Shown here: positions 16,311 to 25,033 of the stretch, piece after piece
Layout of the letters: every line of letters starts with the position of its first letter
Position numbering within the stretch: the stretch's first letter is position 1
From: Streptomyces sp. NBC_01381
GTDB taxonomy: Bacteria > Actinomycetota > Actinomycetes > Streptomycetales > Streptomycetaceae
Direction: 5' to 3'
Assembly (NCBI RefSeq): GCF_026340305.1
Contig: NZ_JAPEPI010000002.1
Coordinates: 496,001 to 560,000, forward strand
Length of the DNA stretch: 64,000 bases
Notes under the pieces: generated by a model
What the model was told of the DNA's origin: nothing
The model's database searches: none
Seen by the model: only the letters and a program-made list of their open reading frames with translations
Made by a program: the position numbers and the translations under genes

Positions 16311-16759
16311 GTACTCGTTCCCGAGCGTCCTCGTCCGTCGGCGGCCCGAAAGGTTCCGGTTCGGCCTCCGCCTCGGCCGTCGCCCAGCCGGTCAACGCCG
16401 GGCGGATCGCGGCCTATGTCCTTTTCTTCGTGCTCGGCGCGGTGATCGGCGCCGCAGGGGCACTCGTCCAAGGGGGCTGGATCCCGGGCGGGTTGCTGCT
16501 CGCGCTGCTCGGAGCCGCGGGGCTGTTCTACGGAGGGTCGCGCGCGACCGGCACCAGAGCCGGGGCGGTGGCGCCGGCGGCGGGCTGGCTCGTCGCCGTC
16601 ATGCTGCTCACGGCCGCCCGCCCCGAAGGCGACTTCCTCTTCGGCGCGGGAGTCGGCTCGTACGCCTTCCTGCTCGGCGGAATGGCGGTCGCTGTGATGT
16701 GTGCCACCCTCGGCCAGCGGTCGCAACCAGGCGGGCCCGCCGCCCGACTTGGCAAGTGA
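16307..16759 (+). CDS. DUF6113-like membrane protein coupled to mshB
   Basis: The 150-residue protein starts at GTG 16307, overlapping the mshB stop by 4 bases. After a Ser/Gly-rich cytosolic N terminus of about 30 residues it has four hydrophobic helices (IAAYVLFFVLGAVIGAAGAL, GGLLLALLGAAGLFYGG, VAPAAGWLVAVMLLTA, GVGSYAFLLGGMAVAVM). The role is unknown; the tight link to mshB is seen but may only reflect operon structure. Confidence 0.75.
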   Translation: MSTRSRASSSVGGPKGSGSASASAVAQPVNAGRIAAYVLFFVLGAVIGAAGALVQGGWIPGGLLLALLGAAGLFYGGSRATGTRAGAVAPAAGWLVAVMLLTAARPEGDFLFGAGVGSYAFLLGGMAVAVMCATLGQRSQPGGPAARLGK

Positions 16760-16901
16760 CGTACCACTTCAGCCCGTGCCCCGTACGGGATTGACGGCGG
16801 TCACAGGATGACTGCCGACGGCGGCCAGTATGGTGGTGCGCGCCGCCGAGCCGCCCGCGTTAGGACGAGACGGGCGGCGGAGCCAACCGGGAGAACCTGC
16901 C

Positions 16902-19025
16902 TTGAGTCGTGAAACTGACAGTTCGTCCTCCGGGCCCCAGGGGCGCGGTGGAGCCGCTTACCCCTCGGGGACGCCGCCGTACGGCTCCCCCGCGTCGGAC
17001 GGCGCCGTGGACGGCGCGCAGCGGCAGGCCGCCGACGAACGGCCCGACGAACCCAAGACCGAGACCACGCTGACCACGCGCATCCGGATCAACATCCCCG
17101 GCTCGCGCCCCATCCCGCCGGTCGTCATGCGTACGCCCGTCGGCGACGGCGACGTGGCTCCCGGGCGCCCGGAGGACGCGGGCAGGGCGAGGGACGGCTC
17201 CGCCGCCGGAAACGGCGCGGGCGCCTCTGCTTCCGTGCCCGCTCCAGGCGGCCCCGTGGGCGGGCAGGGCGCCGGGGGCTCCGCGCCCGCCGCGGGTGGA
17301 TCCGCCCCCGCGCAGCCGGAGGAGAAGACGAGCGACTGGTTCGCGCCGCGCAAGAGCGGCGGCGCGACGAGCAGCGGCGCGACGAGCGGTGGCGCGGGCG
17401 GCAGCGCGAGCGGCCCGGGTGCCGGTTCCCCCGGCAGCGGCTCCGGAGGCAACAACGGCTCCGCGCCCGCCGGTTCGGGCGGCAACGGCTCCGGTACGGG
17501 AGCCTTCGACGTGTCCGGCGCCGTGGCGTCGGGCCCCCTCGGCTCGGGCGCCCCGCAGAACGGCGACCGGCAGCGCGGGGATCTGCCGTACTTCACCGGA
17601 GGCGCCGCGGGCGACGGCGGGCGCGGGCCCGCGGGACCGACGAGCGGCCCGGTGACCGGCGAAGGGCCGATGACGCCCTCCGCACGCCCGACGCCCCCGT
17701 CGAACCCGGCAGCTCGCCCCAACCCGGCGGCCCCCGGCGCCCGTCCGGGCGCGGGCACGGGCACCGGCATGAGCGACGACACCGCCATCCTCACGCCCCA
17801 GAAGGCGGGCCCCGTCACGGGCCCCGGCGGCGCCCCGCGTCCCCCCGCCGCAGGCCAGGGCGGCCCCGTCTCCATCCCGGGCGGCCCCACCGCGCCCGCG
17901 CCCGGAGCCAATGTCTCGGGCGACACGCTCACCAGCGGCATCCCCGTCGTACCGCCGGCCCAGAACTCGCCGTTCGCCACGGGCCCGCACCCCGAAGCGC
18001 CCGTGCCGCACACGCCGCCGAAGCTCCCCGAGCCGGTGCAGCCGAACGTGCCGGCCGCGACGTCCGCCCCCAAGAAGAAGGGGCGCAACAAGCTCGTCCT
18101 GGTGGGCGTCGGCGTGGTCGTCGTGGCCTGTGGGGCGTACGGCGCCGGACTGCTGATGAACCACGCCGACGTGCCGAAGGGCACCACCGTGCTCGGCGTC
18201 GACATCGGCGGCGGCACCCGTGACGAGGCCGTCAAGAAGCTCGACGCGGCGATCGGCAAGGACGTCATCAAGCCCCTGAAGCTGTCGGTCGGCGGCGAAG
18301 AGGTCACGCTGGAGCCGGAGCAGTCGGGCCTGACGGTGGACAGCCAGGCCACGGTCCGCAACGCCGCGGGCAGCGACTACAACCCCGTGTCGGTGATCGG
18401 CTCGCTCTTCGGCGGCGAGCGCGTCGCCGAGGCCGAGATGCCCGTCGACGAGGAGAAGCTGGCGGCCGCCCTGGAGCGCGCCGCGGGCGCGTCCGGCTCG
18501 GCCAAGGAGGGCTCGGTCAAGTTCGTGCCCGGCAAGGCCGTGCCGGTGTACGGCAAGGAGGGCAAGGGCATCGACGTCGACGCCGCGACCACGGCGGTGT
18601 CCGAGGCGTACAAGAAGCAGGTCGAGACCGGCAGCGCCGGCACCGTCGAGCTGCCCGTCACCACGCGCAAGCCGACGGTGTCGAACGCCGAGGTCGACAA
18701 GTTCATGACCCGGTTCGCCGAGCCCGCGATGTCCGCCAATGTCACGATCAAGGCGGGCACGAAGTCGATCCCGTTCGGTCCGGCGAAGTCGCTCCCGAAG
18801 GTCCTGCAGACGCAGGTCCTGAAGAACGGCACGCTGCAGCCGCACTACGACCTCGTCGAGCTCAAGAAGCTCTACGGCAACGTCTTCGACGGCGTACTGA
18901 TCCAGCGCGGCAACGGCGACAAGACGCCGGTCCAGCCGCAGGACGTCGCCAACGCGATGAACCAGGCGCTGATCGGCAAGACGCCCGCCGAGCGGATCGG
19001 TGTGATCGAGACGAACGCGAGCTGA
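16902..19025 (+). CDS. large single-pass envelope protein with peptidoglycan-binding-like outer domain
   Basis: About 390 residues of Gly/Pro/Ala/Ser-rich disordered cytosolic region precede a basic stretch (KKKGRNK), one membrane helix (LVLVGVGVVVVACGAYGAGL) and an outer domain of about 285 residues. That domain starts TTVLGVDIGGGTRDEAVKKL, the pattern of the PG_binding_4 domains found ahead of VanW or YkuD domains, but no VanW or transpeptidase domain follows. The start is taken as TTG 16902 because GGGAGAA lies 7 bases before it; an ATG at 16830 would add 24 residues with a weak ribosome binding site. It probably acts at the cell wall. Confidence 0.7.
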   Translation: MSRETDSSSSGPQGRGGAAYPSGTPPYGSPASDGAVDGAQRQAADERPDEPKTETTLTTRIRINIPGSRPIPPVVMRTPVGDGDVAPGRPEDAGRARDGSAAGNGAGASASVPAPGGPVGGQGAGGSAPAAGGSAPAQPEEKTSDWFAPRKSGGATSSGATSGGAGGSASGPGAGSPGSGSGGNNGSAPAGSGGNGSGTGAFDVSGAVASGPLGSGAPQNGDRQRGDLPYFTGGAAGDGGRGPAGPTSGPVTGEGPMTPSARPTPPSNPAARPNPAAPGARPGAGTGTGMSDDTAILTPQKAGPVTGPGGAPRPPAAGQGGPVSIPGGPTAPAPGANVSGDTLTSGIPVVPPAQNSPFATGPHPEAPVPHTPPKLPEPVQPNVPAATSAPKKKGRNKLVLVGVGVVVVACGAYGAGLLMNHADVPKGTTVLGVDIGGGTRDEAVKKLDAAIGKDVIKPLKLSVGGEEVTLEPEQSGLTVDSQATVRNAAGSDYNPVSVIGSLFGGERVAEAEMPVDEEKLAAALERAAGASGSAKEGSVKFVPGKAVPVYGKEGKGIDVDAATTAVSEAYKKQVETGSAGTVELPVTTRKPTVSNAEVDKFMTRFAEPAMSANVTIKAGTKSIPFGPAKSLPKVLQTQVLKNGTLQPHYDLVELKKLYGNVFDGVLIQRGNGDKTPVQPQDVANAMNQALIGKTPAERIGVIETNAS

Positions 19026-19042
19026 GCGCTTCGTCGGAACAG

Positions 19043-19070
19043 CCGGGGCGTCCCTGAGGGGGCGCCCCGG
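19043..19070 (+). terminator. Rho-independent terminator
   Basis: CCGGGGCG at 19043-19050 pairs with CGCCCCGG at 19063-19070, with further TCCC/GGGG pairing inside, and is followed by TTT. It closes the 16902-19025 gene. Confidence 0.75.
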
Positions 19071-19149
19071 TTTCGTATGACATCTGTCATCCCGGACCCG
19101 CAACACACGACACTGCCGCCGTGCGTCGCCCCTGGCGACGATGGAACGC

Positions 19150-20055
19150 ATGACAGCAGTGAGCTTTGACCGCGTGACCAAGAACTACGGGGACGTCCGT
19201 GCCGTGGACGGTCTCACGCTCGACCTTTCCCCCGGCGAGACCGTCGCGCTCCTCGGGCCCAACGGGGCCGGCAAGTCCTCCACCCTCGACCTGCTGCTCG
19301 GCCTGCGGCAGCCGGACAGCGGCACCGTGCGGGTCTTCGGCGGGAGTCCGCGCGAGGCGATCACCGCCGGGCGGGTCGGCGCGATGCTGCAGAGCGGCGG
19401 CCTGATGGGCGAGGTCACGGTCCGCGAACTGGTGCGGCTCGCCTGCGAGCTGCACCCGAGGCCACACCGCGTGAACGACGTGCTCGCCCGCGCGGGCGTC
19501 ACCCAGCTCGCCGACCGCAAGGTCGACAAGCTCTCCGGCGGTCAGGAACAGCGCGTCCGCTTCGCGCTCGCGACTGCGGGAGCCAGTGACCTGATCGTCC
19601 TCGACGAGCCGACCACCGGCATGGACGTCACCGTCCGCCAGGCCTTCTGGGCCACCATGCGCGAGCAGGCGGACCAGGGCCGCGCCGTCCTGTTCGCCAC
19701 GCACTACCTGGAGGAGGCCGACGCGATCGCGGACCGCGTCCTCGTGCTGCACCGGGGGCGGCTCGTCGCGGACGGCACCGCCGCCGAGATCAAGGCGAGG
19801 GCCGGGGCCCGCAAGGTCTCCTTCGATCTGGAGACCATCGACGAGGCCGGCGCCCGCGAGCTGCGCGCGCTGCCCTCCGTGACCGCCGCCGACGTGTCAG
19901 GTCACACCGTCCGGCTCCGGACGACGGACGCCGACGCCACCGTGCACGCGCTCTACGGGCTGGCTCTGTACCCCCGGAACCTGGAGGTCACGGGCCTCGG
20001 CCTGGAGCAGGCCTTCGTGGCGATCACCGAGGCCGAGGAGGCCAAGGCATGCTGA
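19150..20055 (+). CDS. ABC transporter ATP-binding protein (drug-efflux type)
   Basis: The protein (301 residues from ATG 19150; ATG 19141 is also in frame) has Walker A GPNGAGKS, the signature LSGGQEQR, Walker B LIVLDEPTTGMD and the H-loop His in LFATHYLEEAD, in the order of DrrA/CcmA-like exporters. The ATPase and its permease overlap by 7 bases, and a histidine kinase and response regulator follow with 4-base overlaps, so all four genes form one transcription unit. Such linked sets usually respond to a cell-envelope antibiotic or lipid, which the pump removes. The substrate is unknown. Confidence 0.9.
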   Translation: MTAVSFDRVTKNYGDVRAVDGLTLDLSPGETVALLGPNGAGKSSTLDLLLGLRQPDSGTVRVFGGSPREAITAGRVGAMLQSGGLMGEVTVRELVRLACELHPRPHRVNDVLARAGVTQLADRKVDKLSGGQEQRVRFALATAGASDLIVLDEPTTGMDVTVRQAFWATMREQADQGRAVLFATHYLEEADAIADRVLVLHRGRLVADGTAAEIKARAGARKVSFDLETIDEAGARELRALPSVTAADVSGHTVRLRTTDADATVHALYGLALYPRNLEVTGLGLEQAFVAITEAEEAKAC

Positions 20056-20783
20056 TCAAGCTGGAGATCATCCGCGCCCTGCGCAACAAGAAATTCCTGT
20101 TCTTCTCGGTGCTCTATCCCGCGCTGCTCTTCCTGCTCATCGCGGGCGGCCAGGACGCCACCGACAAGGTCGGCGGCACGGGTCTGGGCGTGCCCGCCTT
20201 CATGATGGTCTCGATGGCGTCGTTCGGGGCGCTGACCGCCGTCCTGATGGGCAACAGCGAGCGCATCGCCAAGGAGCGCGAGAGCGGCTGGGTGCGGCAG
20301 TTGCGCCTGACCAGCCTGCCGGGGCGCGGCTATGTCCTGGCGAAGACGGCGAGCGCGGCGGTGGTCAGCCTGCCGTCGATCCTCGTGGTGTTCGCGGTCG
20401 CGGCCGCCGTCAAGGACGTCCGCCTCGACGCCTGGCAGTGGCTCGCGCTGACCGGGGCGATCTGGGCGGGCAGCCTCTGCTTCGCGGCGCTCGGGGTGGC
20501 CATCGGCTATCTCGCGACCGGCGACGCGGTCCGCCCGATCACGATGATCGTGTACTTCGGTCTCTCCGTGCTCGGCGGCCTGTGGATGCCCACGACCACC
20601 TTCCCGCAGTGGCTGCGCGACATCGCGTCCTGGCTGCCGACCCACGCATACGCTGCCCTCGGACAGGCCATCGAACTGGGCGACGCCCCGCACGCGAAGG
20701 ACATTGCGCTCCTCGCCGGGTACTTCGTCCTCTTTGCGGGCGGCGCGGCATGGCTGTACCGGAAGGACACCCTGAAGGCGTGA
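20049..20783 (+). CDS. ABC-2 type transporter permease
   Basis: The 244-residue protein has six hydrophobic helices and the layout of ABC-2 exporters: an N-terminal EIIRALRNKKFLFFSVLYPA, an amphipathic NSERIAKERESGWVRQLRLT loop, and VLGGLWMPTTTFPQWLRDIA near the C terminus. It pairs with the ATPase at 19150 to form a heteromeric exporter in the membrane. Confidence 0.9.
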   Translation: MLIKLEIIRALRNKKFLFFSVLYPALLFLLIAGGQDATDKVGGTGLGVPAFMMVSMASFGALTAVLMGNSERIAKERESGWVRQLRLTSLPGRGYVLAKTASAAVVSLPSILVVFAVAAAVKDVRLDAWQWLALTGAIWAGSLCFAALGVAIGYLATGDAVRPITMIVYFGLSVLGGLWMPTTTFPQWLRDIASWLPTHAYAALGQAIELGDAPHAKDIALLAGYFVLFAGGAAWLYRKDTLKA

Positions 20784-21997
20784 ACGACACCGACGGCACC
20801 GAGCGGGACCATCCCCTGCACAGCTTCGGACAGCCGGTGCGGGACCGCCGCCAGCTGCTGACGAAGGCGCTGTGGATCGGCATCTGGCTGGTCTTCCTCG
20901 CCAGTCCGGTGCGGGACCTGGTGGAGAGCGAACGGAGCGGCGTCGCCACCGCGCTCGGCTGGCTCGGCCTGGCCGCCTTCGTGGCCTGCTATCTGTCCGT
21001 GGTGTTCCGGTACACCGCCAAGGTCTTCGACTGGCGTGTGGTGCGCTGGTCGCTCGCGGCGCTCCTCGCGCTCGCCGTGGTCCTCTCGTTCGCGTTCGGG
21101 ACGGCCTGGCTCGGGCTTTTTGTGTACGTCGCCGTGTCCGCCGGGGCGGTGCTGCCGATGGGGCAGGCGATGTGGGTCATCCCGGCCGTCACCGGCGTGA
21201 TGGTGGCGGTCGGCCTGCGCACCGACAGCCTCGGGGACCTCCTTGGCAGCCTCGCCGTGCTGACCCTCCTGGTCGGCTTCGCGATGACCGGGGTGCGGCA
21301 GTTGGTCCGTACGACGGTCCAGTTGCGGCAGGCGAGGGCGACCGTCGCCCAACTGGCCGCCAACGAGGAGCGGTTGCGGCTCGCCCGCGATCTGCACGAC
21401 CTGCTCGGCCACTCCCTCTCCCTGATCACGCTGAAGAGCGAGCTTGCCGGGCGGATGCTCCCGGACCACCCCGACAAGGCGGCGCAGCAGGTGGCCGACA
21501 TCGAGCAGGTCAGCCGCCAGGCGTTGGTGGACGTCCGCGAGGCGGTCTCCGGCTACCGCAGGCGCACCCTCGCCGGGGAACTGGCGGGCGCCCGCACGGC
21601 GCTGGCCGCCGCCGGTGTCGAGGCCGATGTCCCGCTCGATCCGCCCGCCGAACTGCCGGGCGAGGAAGGGGAGGCGGCGCTCGCCTGGGCCCTGCGCGAG
21701 GCGGTGACGAACGTCGTGCGGCACAGCGGGGCGCGGCGCTGCACGGTGGCGTTCACCTCGCGGCAGACCCTCGACGGGCCGATCGTCGAGCTGTCCGTGG
21801 AGGACGACGGCGGGGGCGGCTCGGGTGCCGCGCCGGGCAACGGTCTGACGGGCCTCGCGGAACGCCTGGAGGCGGTCGGCGGTGTGCTCGAGACGAGTCC
21901 CGCCGGGCGCCGCGGCTTCCGGCTCGAGGCCCGGGTGCCGCGGGGCCGGGGAGCGGCCGGGGACCGCGAGGCCTCGGCTCTAGGATCTTCCACATGA
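20780..21997 (+). CDS. DesK-type sensor histidine kinase
   Basis: From GTG 20780, overlapping the permease stop by 4 bases, the protein has 405 residues. The N-terminal half carries about five or six membrane helices with little outside the membrane. The HisKA_3 dimerisation domain contains the phospho-acceptor His206 in ARDLHDLLGHSLS, followed by a HATPase domain with LREAVTNVVRHSGA (N box) and GNGLTGLAERL (G box). It belongs to the NarL/DesK class that phosphorylates LuxR-type regulators such as the one encoded next. With little extracellular sequence, it may sense the membrane or the state of the linked exporter. Confidence 0.9.
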   Translation: MNDTDGTERDHPLHSFGQPVRDRRQLLTKALWIGIWLVFLASPVRDLVESERSGVATALGWLGLAAFVACYLSVVFRYTAKVFDWRVVRWSLAALLALAVVLSFAFGTAWLGLFVYVAVSAGAVLPMGQAMWVIPAVTGVMVAVGLRTDSLGDLLGSLAVLTLLVGFAMTGVRQLVRTTVQLRQARATVAQLAANEERLRLARDLHDLLGHSLSLITLKSELAGRMLPDHPDKAAQQVADIEQVSRQALVDVREAVSGYRRRTLAGELAGARTALAAAGVEADVPLDPPAELPGEEGEAALAWALREAVTNVVRHSGARRCTVAFTSRQTLDGPIVELSVEDDGGGGSGAAPGNGLTGLAERLEAVGGVLETSPAGRRGFRLEARVPRGRGAAGDREASALGSST

Positions 21998-22644
21998 GCG
22001 GCGCGAACAGCGAAAAAGAGACCCAGGGCGGCGGCACGGACATCAGAGTGCTGCTCGCCGAGGACCAGTCGATGGTCCGCGAGGCGCTCGCCGCGCTGCT
22101 CGGCCTGGAACCGGACATCGACGTGGTCGCCCAGGTGGCCCGCGGCGACGAGGTGCTGGCCGCGGCGCGCGCCCACGCGGTGGACGTGGCGCTGCTCGAC
22201 ATCGAGATGCCGGGCCGCACCGGAATCGAGGCGGCCGCCGAACTGCACGCGGAACTCCCGGAGTTGAAGATCGTCGTCCTCACGACCTTCGGCCGCCCCG
22301 GCTATCTCCGCAGCGCGATGGAGGCGGGCGCCGACGCCTTCCTGGTCAAGGACGCGCCGGCGGCCCAGCTCGCCGAAGCGGTCCGCAAGGTCCTCGCGGG
22401 GGAGCGGGTCATCGACCCCACACTCGCCGCGGCCGCGCTCGCCGGAGGCGCGAACCCGCTGACGGACCGCGAGCGCGAGGTCCTTCGCGCGGCGGCCGAC
22501 GGCTCCACCAACGCCGAACTGGCCACGGCCCTGCACCTCTCCCCGGGCACGGTCCGCAACTACCTCTCGACGTCCATCCAAAAACTGACGGCCCGCAACC
22601 GCGCGGATGCGGTGCGCGTAGCCCGCGAGAAGGGCTGGCTCTGA
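21994..22644 (+). CDS. NarL/LuxR-family response regulator
   Basis: The 216-residue protein has a receiver domain with the acidic pair in LLAEDQ, phospho-acceptor Asp69 in LLDIEMPG, Thr in VVLTTFG and Lys in FLVKDAP. It ends in a LuxR helix-turn-helix (LTDREREVLRAAADGSTNAE, then LHLSPGTVRNYLS). It overlaps the kinase gene by 4 bases (ATGA) and most likely controls its own operon including the exporter. A second, diverged copy of its last 14 codons lies 92 bases downstream. Confidence 0.92.
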   Translation: MSGANSEKETQGGGTDIRVLLAEDQSMVREALAALLGLEPDIDVVAQVARGDEVLAAARAHAVDVALLDIEMPGRTGIEAAAELHAELPELKIVVLTTFGRPGYLRSAMEAGADAFLVKDAPAAQLAEAVRKVLAGERVIDPTLAAAALAGGANPLTDREREVLRAAADGSTNAELATALHLSPGTVRNYLSTSIQKLTARNRADAVRVAREKGWL

Positions 22645-22737
22645 GGGACCCGGGCCCCGCGCCGCCGTGGCCTCCGGGTGCATTGTGTCGGCGGCGGTTT
22701 GGCCGGTGGCGGCCGCGACCGGCGGTCCAGGATCAAC

Positions 22738-22782
22738 GCGCCGATGTGGTGCGTATCGCCCGCGACAAGGGCTGGCTCTGAG
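22738..22782 (+). pseudogene. remnant of a second response-regulator 3' end
   Basis: These 45 bases match the last 45 bases of the response-regulator gene region (22601-22645) at 39 positions and encode ADVVRIARDKGWL followed by TGA, against ADAVRVAREKGWL and TGA. Most differences are silent or conservative, as between two homologous genes rather than chance. No upstream part of a second gene is seen in the 92 bases between. It is probably a scar of deletion or recombination with a paralogue. Confidence 0.65.
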
Positions 22783-22797
22783 AGCGCCGAACCGGCC

Positions 22798-23628
22798 TCA
22801 GTTCAGCATCGCCCGTGCCGCCCGGGCCTCCCTGCGCAGCGCGTCGGCGGTGGCCCGGTCGGTGGCGGCCACCTCGTCGGCGTACGTCTCGATCTCCGCG
22901 GCGCCGGTGCGGAACTCGCCGCGCTGGACGAGGAGCCGGGCCCGTTCGTAGTGCAGACGGTGCTGCGGCGACGGCAGCAGGAGGCAGAGCTCGACCGCCC
23001 ACAGCGCGACGTCCGTGCGCTCGGGGCGGGCCGCCGCCCAGGCGCGGATGTTGTTGAGGATGCGCAGGACGATGTTGAGCGGCTCCGCAGGGCTCAGCAT
23101 CGCCGGCTGGGGCGGCGCGCCCGTGGCCCCCACCACCAGCAGCTCCACGTCCGACCGCGTCAGGACCCGGCCCCCGTCGAACGGGTTGGCGAGCACCCGC
23201 TGGTCGCCCGCGCCGAAGCCGACGACGAAGTGGCCCGGCAGCGCGACCCCGTGGACGGGCGCGCCCGCCCGGCGCGCGACCTCGATCCACACCACCGAGA
23301 GGAGGATGGGGAGGCCTCGGCCGCGCCGCAGGACCTCGTGCAGGAGCGCGGACTCCAGGCGCTGGTAGTCGCCGGGCCTGCCCTTGAACCCGCAGCGCCC
23401 GCCGAGGAGTTCGGCGAGCTCCATGGCCCACAGCAGGGGGTCGCAGGGCGGCCCGGGCAGCAGCTCCGCGAGCCGGTCCAGCTTCCGGCAGGCCGCGTCC
23501 ATGCCGGCGTCGTCGAGCTCCGCGTCCGCCTCCGCGCCGATCAGCAGGCAAAGACGCGCGAGATCGGGCCGCGCGGACCGTGCCTGATCGGCGAAGAGGC
23601 GTCGCCGCTCCGGGGATCGGGGGTGCAT
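22798..23628 (-). CDS. SirB1/transglutaminase-like protein, paralogue 1
   Basis: The 276-residue protein resembles the SirB1 N-terminal transglutaminase-like domain with a TPR-like tail. Central features are LLHEVLRRGRGLPILLSVVW and VHGVALPGHFVVGFG, where His in LPGHF is the conserved family residue; the C-terminal half is helical (LNIVLRILNNIRAWAAARPE). There is no obvious catalytic Cys at the usual position, so enzymatic activity is doubtful. A close paralogue lies at 25026-25862 on the same strand. No signal peptide is seen. Confidence 0.75.
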   Translation of the reverse strand: MHPRSPERRRLFADQARSARPDLARLCLLIGAEADAELDDAGMDAACRKLDRLAELLPGPPCDPLLWAMELAELLGGRCGFKGRPGDYQRLESALLHEVLRRGRGLPILLSVVWIEVARRAGAPVHGVALPGHFVVGFGAGDQRVLANPFDGGRVLTRSDVELLVVGATGAPPQPAMLSPAEPLNIVLRILNNIRAWAAARPERTDVALWAVELCLLLPSPQHRLHYERARLLVQRGEFRTGAAEIETYADEVAATDRATADALRREARAARAMLN

Positions 23629-23676
23629 ACGTGCCTGGTGCCCGGCCGGGCCGATCGCTAGCGCTCCGATCTCCGC

Positions 23677-24153
23677 TCAGGGGTGCATCCGGGCCCCCTT
23701 CAGGACCTTGTCCACGCCACCCCGCGCCCCGTACACCAGGAGCCCGACCAGATCGAGCTGGTCCTTCGGCACGGCCCGCACCGCCGCCCGGTTGTCCCGG
23801 TCGTTGCCGGTGCCGAACAGGTCCGACGTGAAGACGGCCCTGGGCAGCGAGCGGGACAGCGCACGACCGTGCGCGGCGGTCAGCGTCTCCTTCGTCCCCT
23901 CGAAGACAAGAACGGGCTGGCGGAACATCGGCAGGTAGGGGGTGCCGTCGGCGTCCTCGTACGGCTCGCCGATCACCTCGGGCGCCGCCGTACCGAGCCC
24001 GCTGACCAGGAACGCGGTCACGTTCAGGCGCTGCCAGGGCTCCAGGTCGTCGCGGAGCAGCACGGCGATCTTCGTGTCGAAGCGGACGGGCGCCGTGTCG
24101 GCGGCGGCCCCGGCGGTGTCTGTATCAGCGCTGGTCTCAGGGATGTTTCTCAT
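23677..24153 (-). CDS. DUF2000 family protein
   Basis: The 158-residue protein starts at ATG 24153 (MRNIPETSADTD). After a polar N terminus it has the DUF2000 pattern: FDTKIAVLLRDDLEPWQRLN, VTAFLVSGLG, then MFRQPVLVFEG and a C-terminal DLVGLLVYGARGGVDKVLKG. Family structures resemble peptidyl-tRNA hydrolase 2, but no activity is established as far as I know. It is divergent from the AraC-type regulator with 49 bases between, so that regulator probably controls it. Confidence 0.75.
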   Translation of the reverse strand: MRNIPETSADTDTAGAAADTAPVRFDTKIAVLLRDDLEPWQRLNVTAFLVSGLGTAAPEVIGEPYEDADGTPYLPMFRQPVLVFEGTKETLTAAHGRALSRSLPRAVFTSDLFGTGNDRDNRAAVRAVPKDQLDLVGLLVYGARGGVDKVLKGARMHP

Positions 24154-24202
24154 GCTTCGAGACTGCCGAGTGGCCCGCTCGCACGTCTTGTACGTTCCTT
24201 GC

Positions 24203-25033
24203 ATGGTGGCCCGGCAGGAGATCTCCGCATGGCGCCCGCCGGTCGCGGGCATCGTGGAGGTCTTCCACGCCCACTTCACCGAGCACACGTACCCGATGCA
24301 CGTCCACGACGCGTGGACCCTGCTGATCGTGGACGACGGAGCGGTCCGCTACGACCTGGAGCGCCATGAGCACGGCACGCCGGGCGACACCGTCTCGCTG
24401 CTCCCTCCGCAGGTCCCGCACAACGGCTCGCCCGCCACCCCCGACGGCTTCCGCAAGCGCGTGCTCTACCTGGACATGACGCAGCTCGACGCGAGCTTCA
24501 TCGGCCCGGCGGTGGACGGCCCCGACCTGGTGGACCCCGTCCTGCGCCGACGCGTGGGGCAGCTGCACGCGGCCCTCGCGCGCCGCGGCGACGAGCTGGA
24601 GGCCGAGAGCCGCCTCGCCCTGATCGCCGAGCGGCTGCGCGGCCATCTGCGCCCCAGGCTCACCACGGGCACGACCGGCCCGCCAGGGCGGGGCGTCGCC
24701 CAGAACCTCCGCGAACTCCTCGACGAGCGGCTGCTCGACGGCATCACCCTGGCCGAGGCCGCACGCCTGGTGCACGCCCACCCCACCCATCTCGTACGGG
24801 CCTTCAGCGGGGCCTTCGGCATCGCACCGCACCAGTACGTGATGTCCCGCCGCGTCGACCGCGCCCGCAGTCTCCTCCTGGCGGGCCGGCCCCCGGGCGA
24901 GGTGGCGACCGCCGCCGGCTTCTACGACCAATCGCATCTCACCCGGCACTTCAAGCGGGTGGTGGGCATCGCGCCGGGGCGGTACGCCCGCACCGCAAAG
25001 GGCACCAAATGGCCCTCCGCGCCCGTCAGTTGA
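24203..25033 (+). CDS. AraC-family transcriptional regulator
   Basis: From ATG 24203 the protein has 276 residues: an N-terminal cupin (AraC ligand-binding) domain with TYPMHVHDAWTLLIVDDG and a C-terminal pair of helix-turn-helix motifs (GITLAEAARLVHAHPTHLVR and EVATAAGFYDQSHLTRHFKR). The cupin histidines suggest metal or small-ligand binding. It is divergent from the DUF2000 gene and its 3' end overlaps the 3' end of the second SirB1-like gene by 8 bases. Confidence 0.9.
   Translation: MVARQEISAWRPPVAGIVEVFHAHFTEHTYPMHVHDAWTLLIVDDGAVRYDLERHEHGTPGDTVSLLPPQVPHNGSPATPDGFRKRVLYLDMTQLDASFIGPAVDGPDLVDPVLRRRVGQLHAALARRGDELEAESRLALIAERLRGHLRPRLTTGTTGPPGRGVAQNLRELLDERLLDGITLAEAARLVHAHPTHLVRAFSGAFGIAPHQYVMSRRVDRARSLLLAGRPPGEVATAAGFYDQSHLTRHFKRVVGIAPGRYARTAKGTKWPSAPVS

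Noticed and set aside
16860..19181. Minus-strand frame of more than 770 codons opposite the envelope protein
   Set aside because: It is Arg- and Gly-rich noise from high GC content with no domain; the plus strand carries a membrane helix and a structured outer domain.
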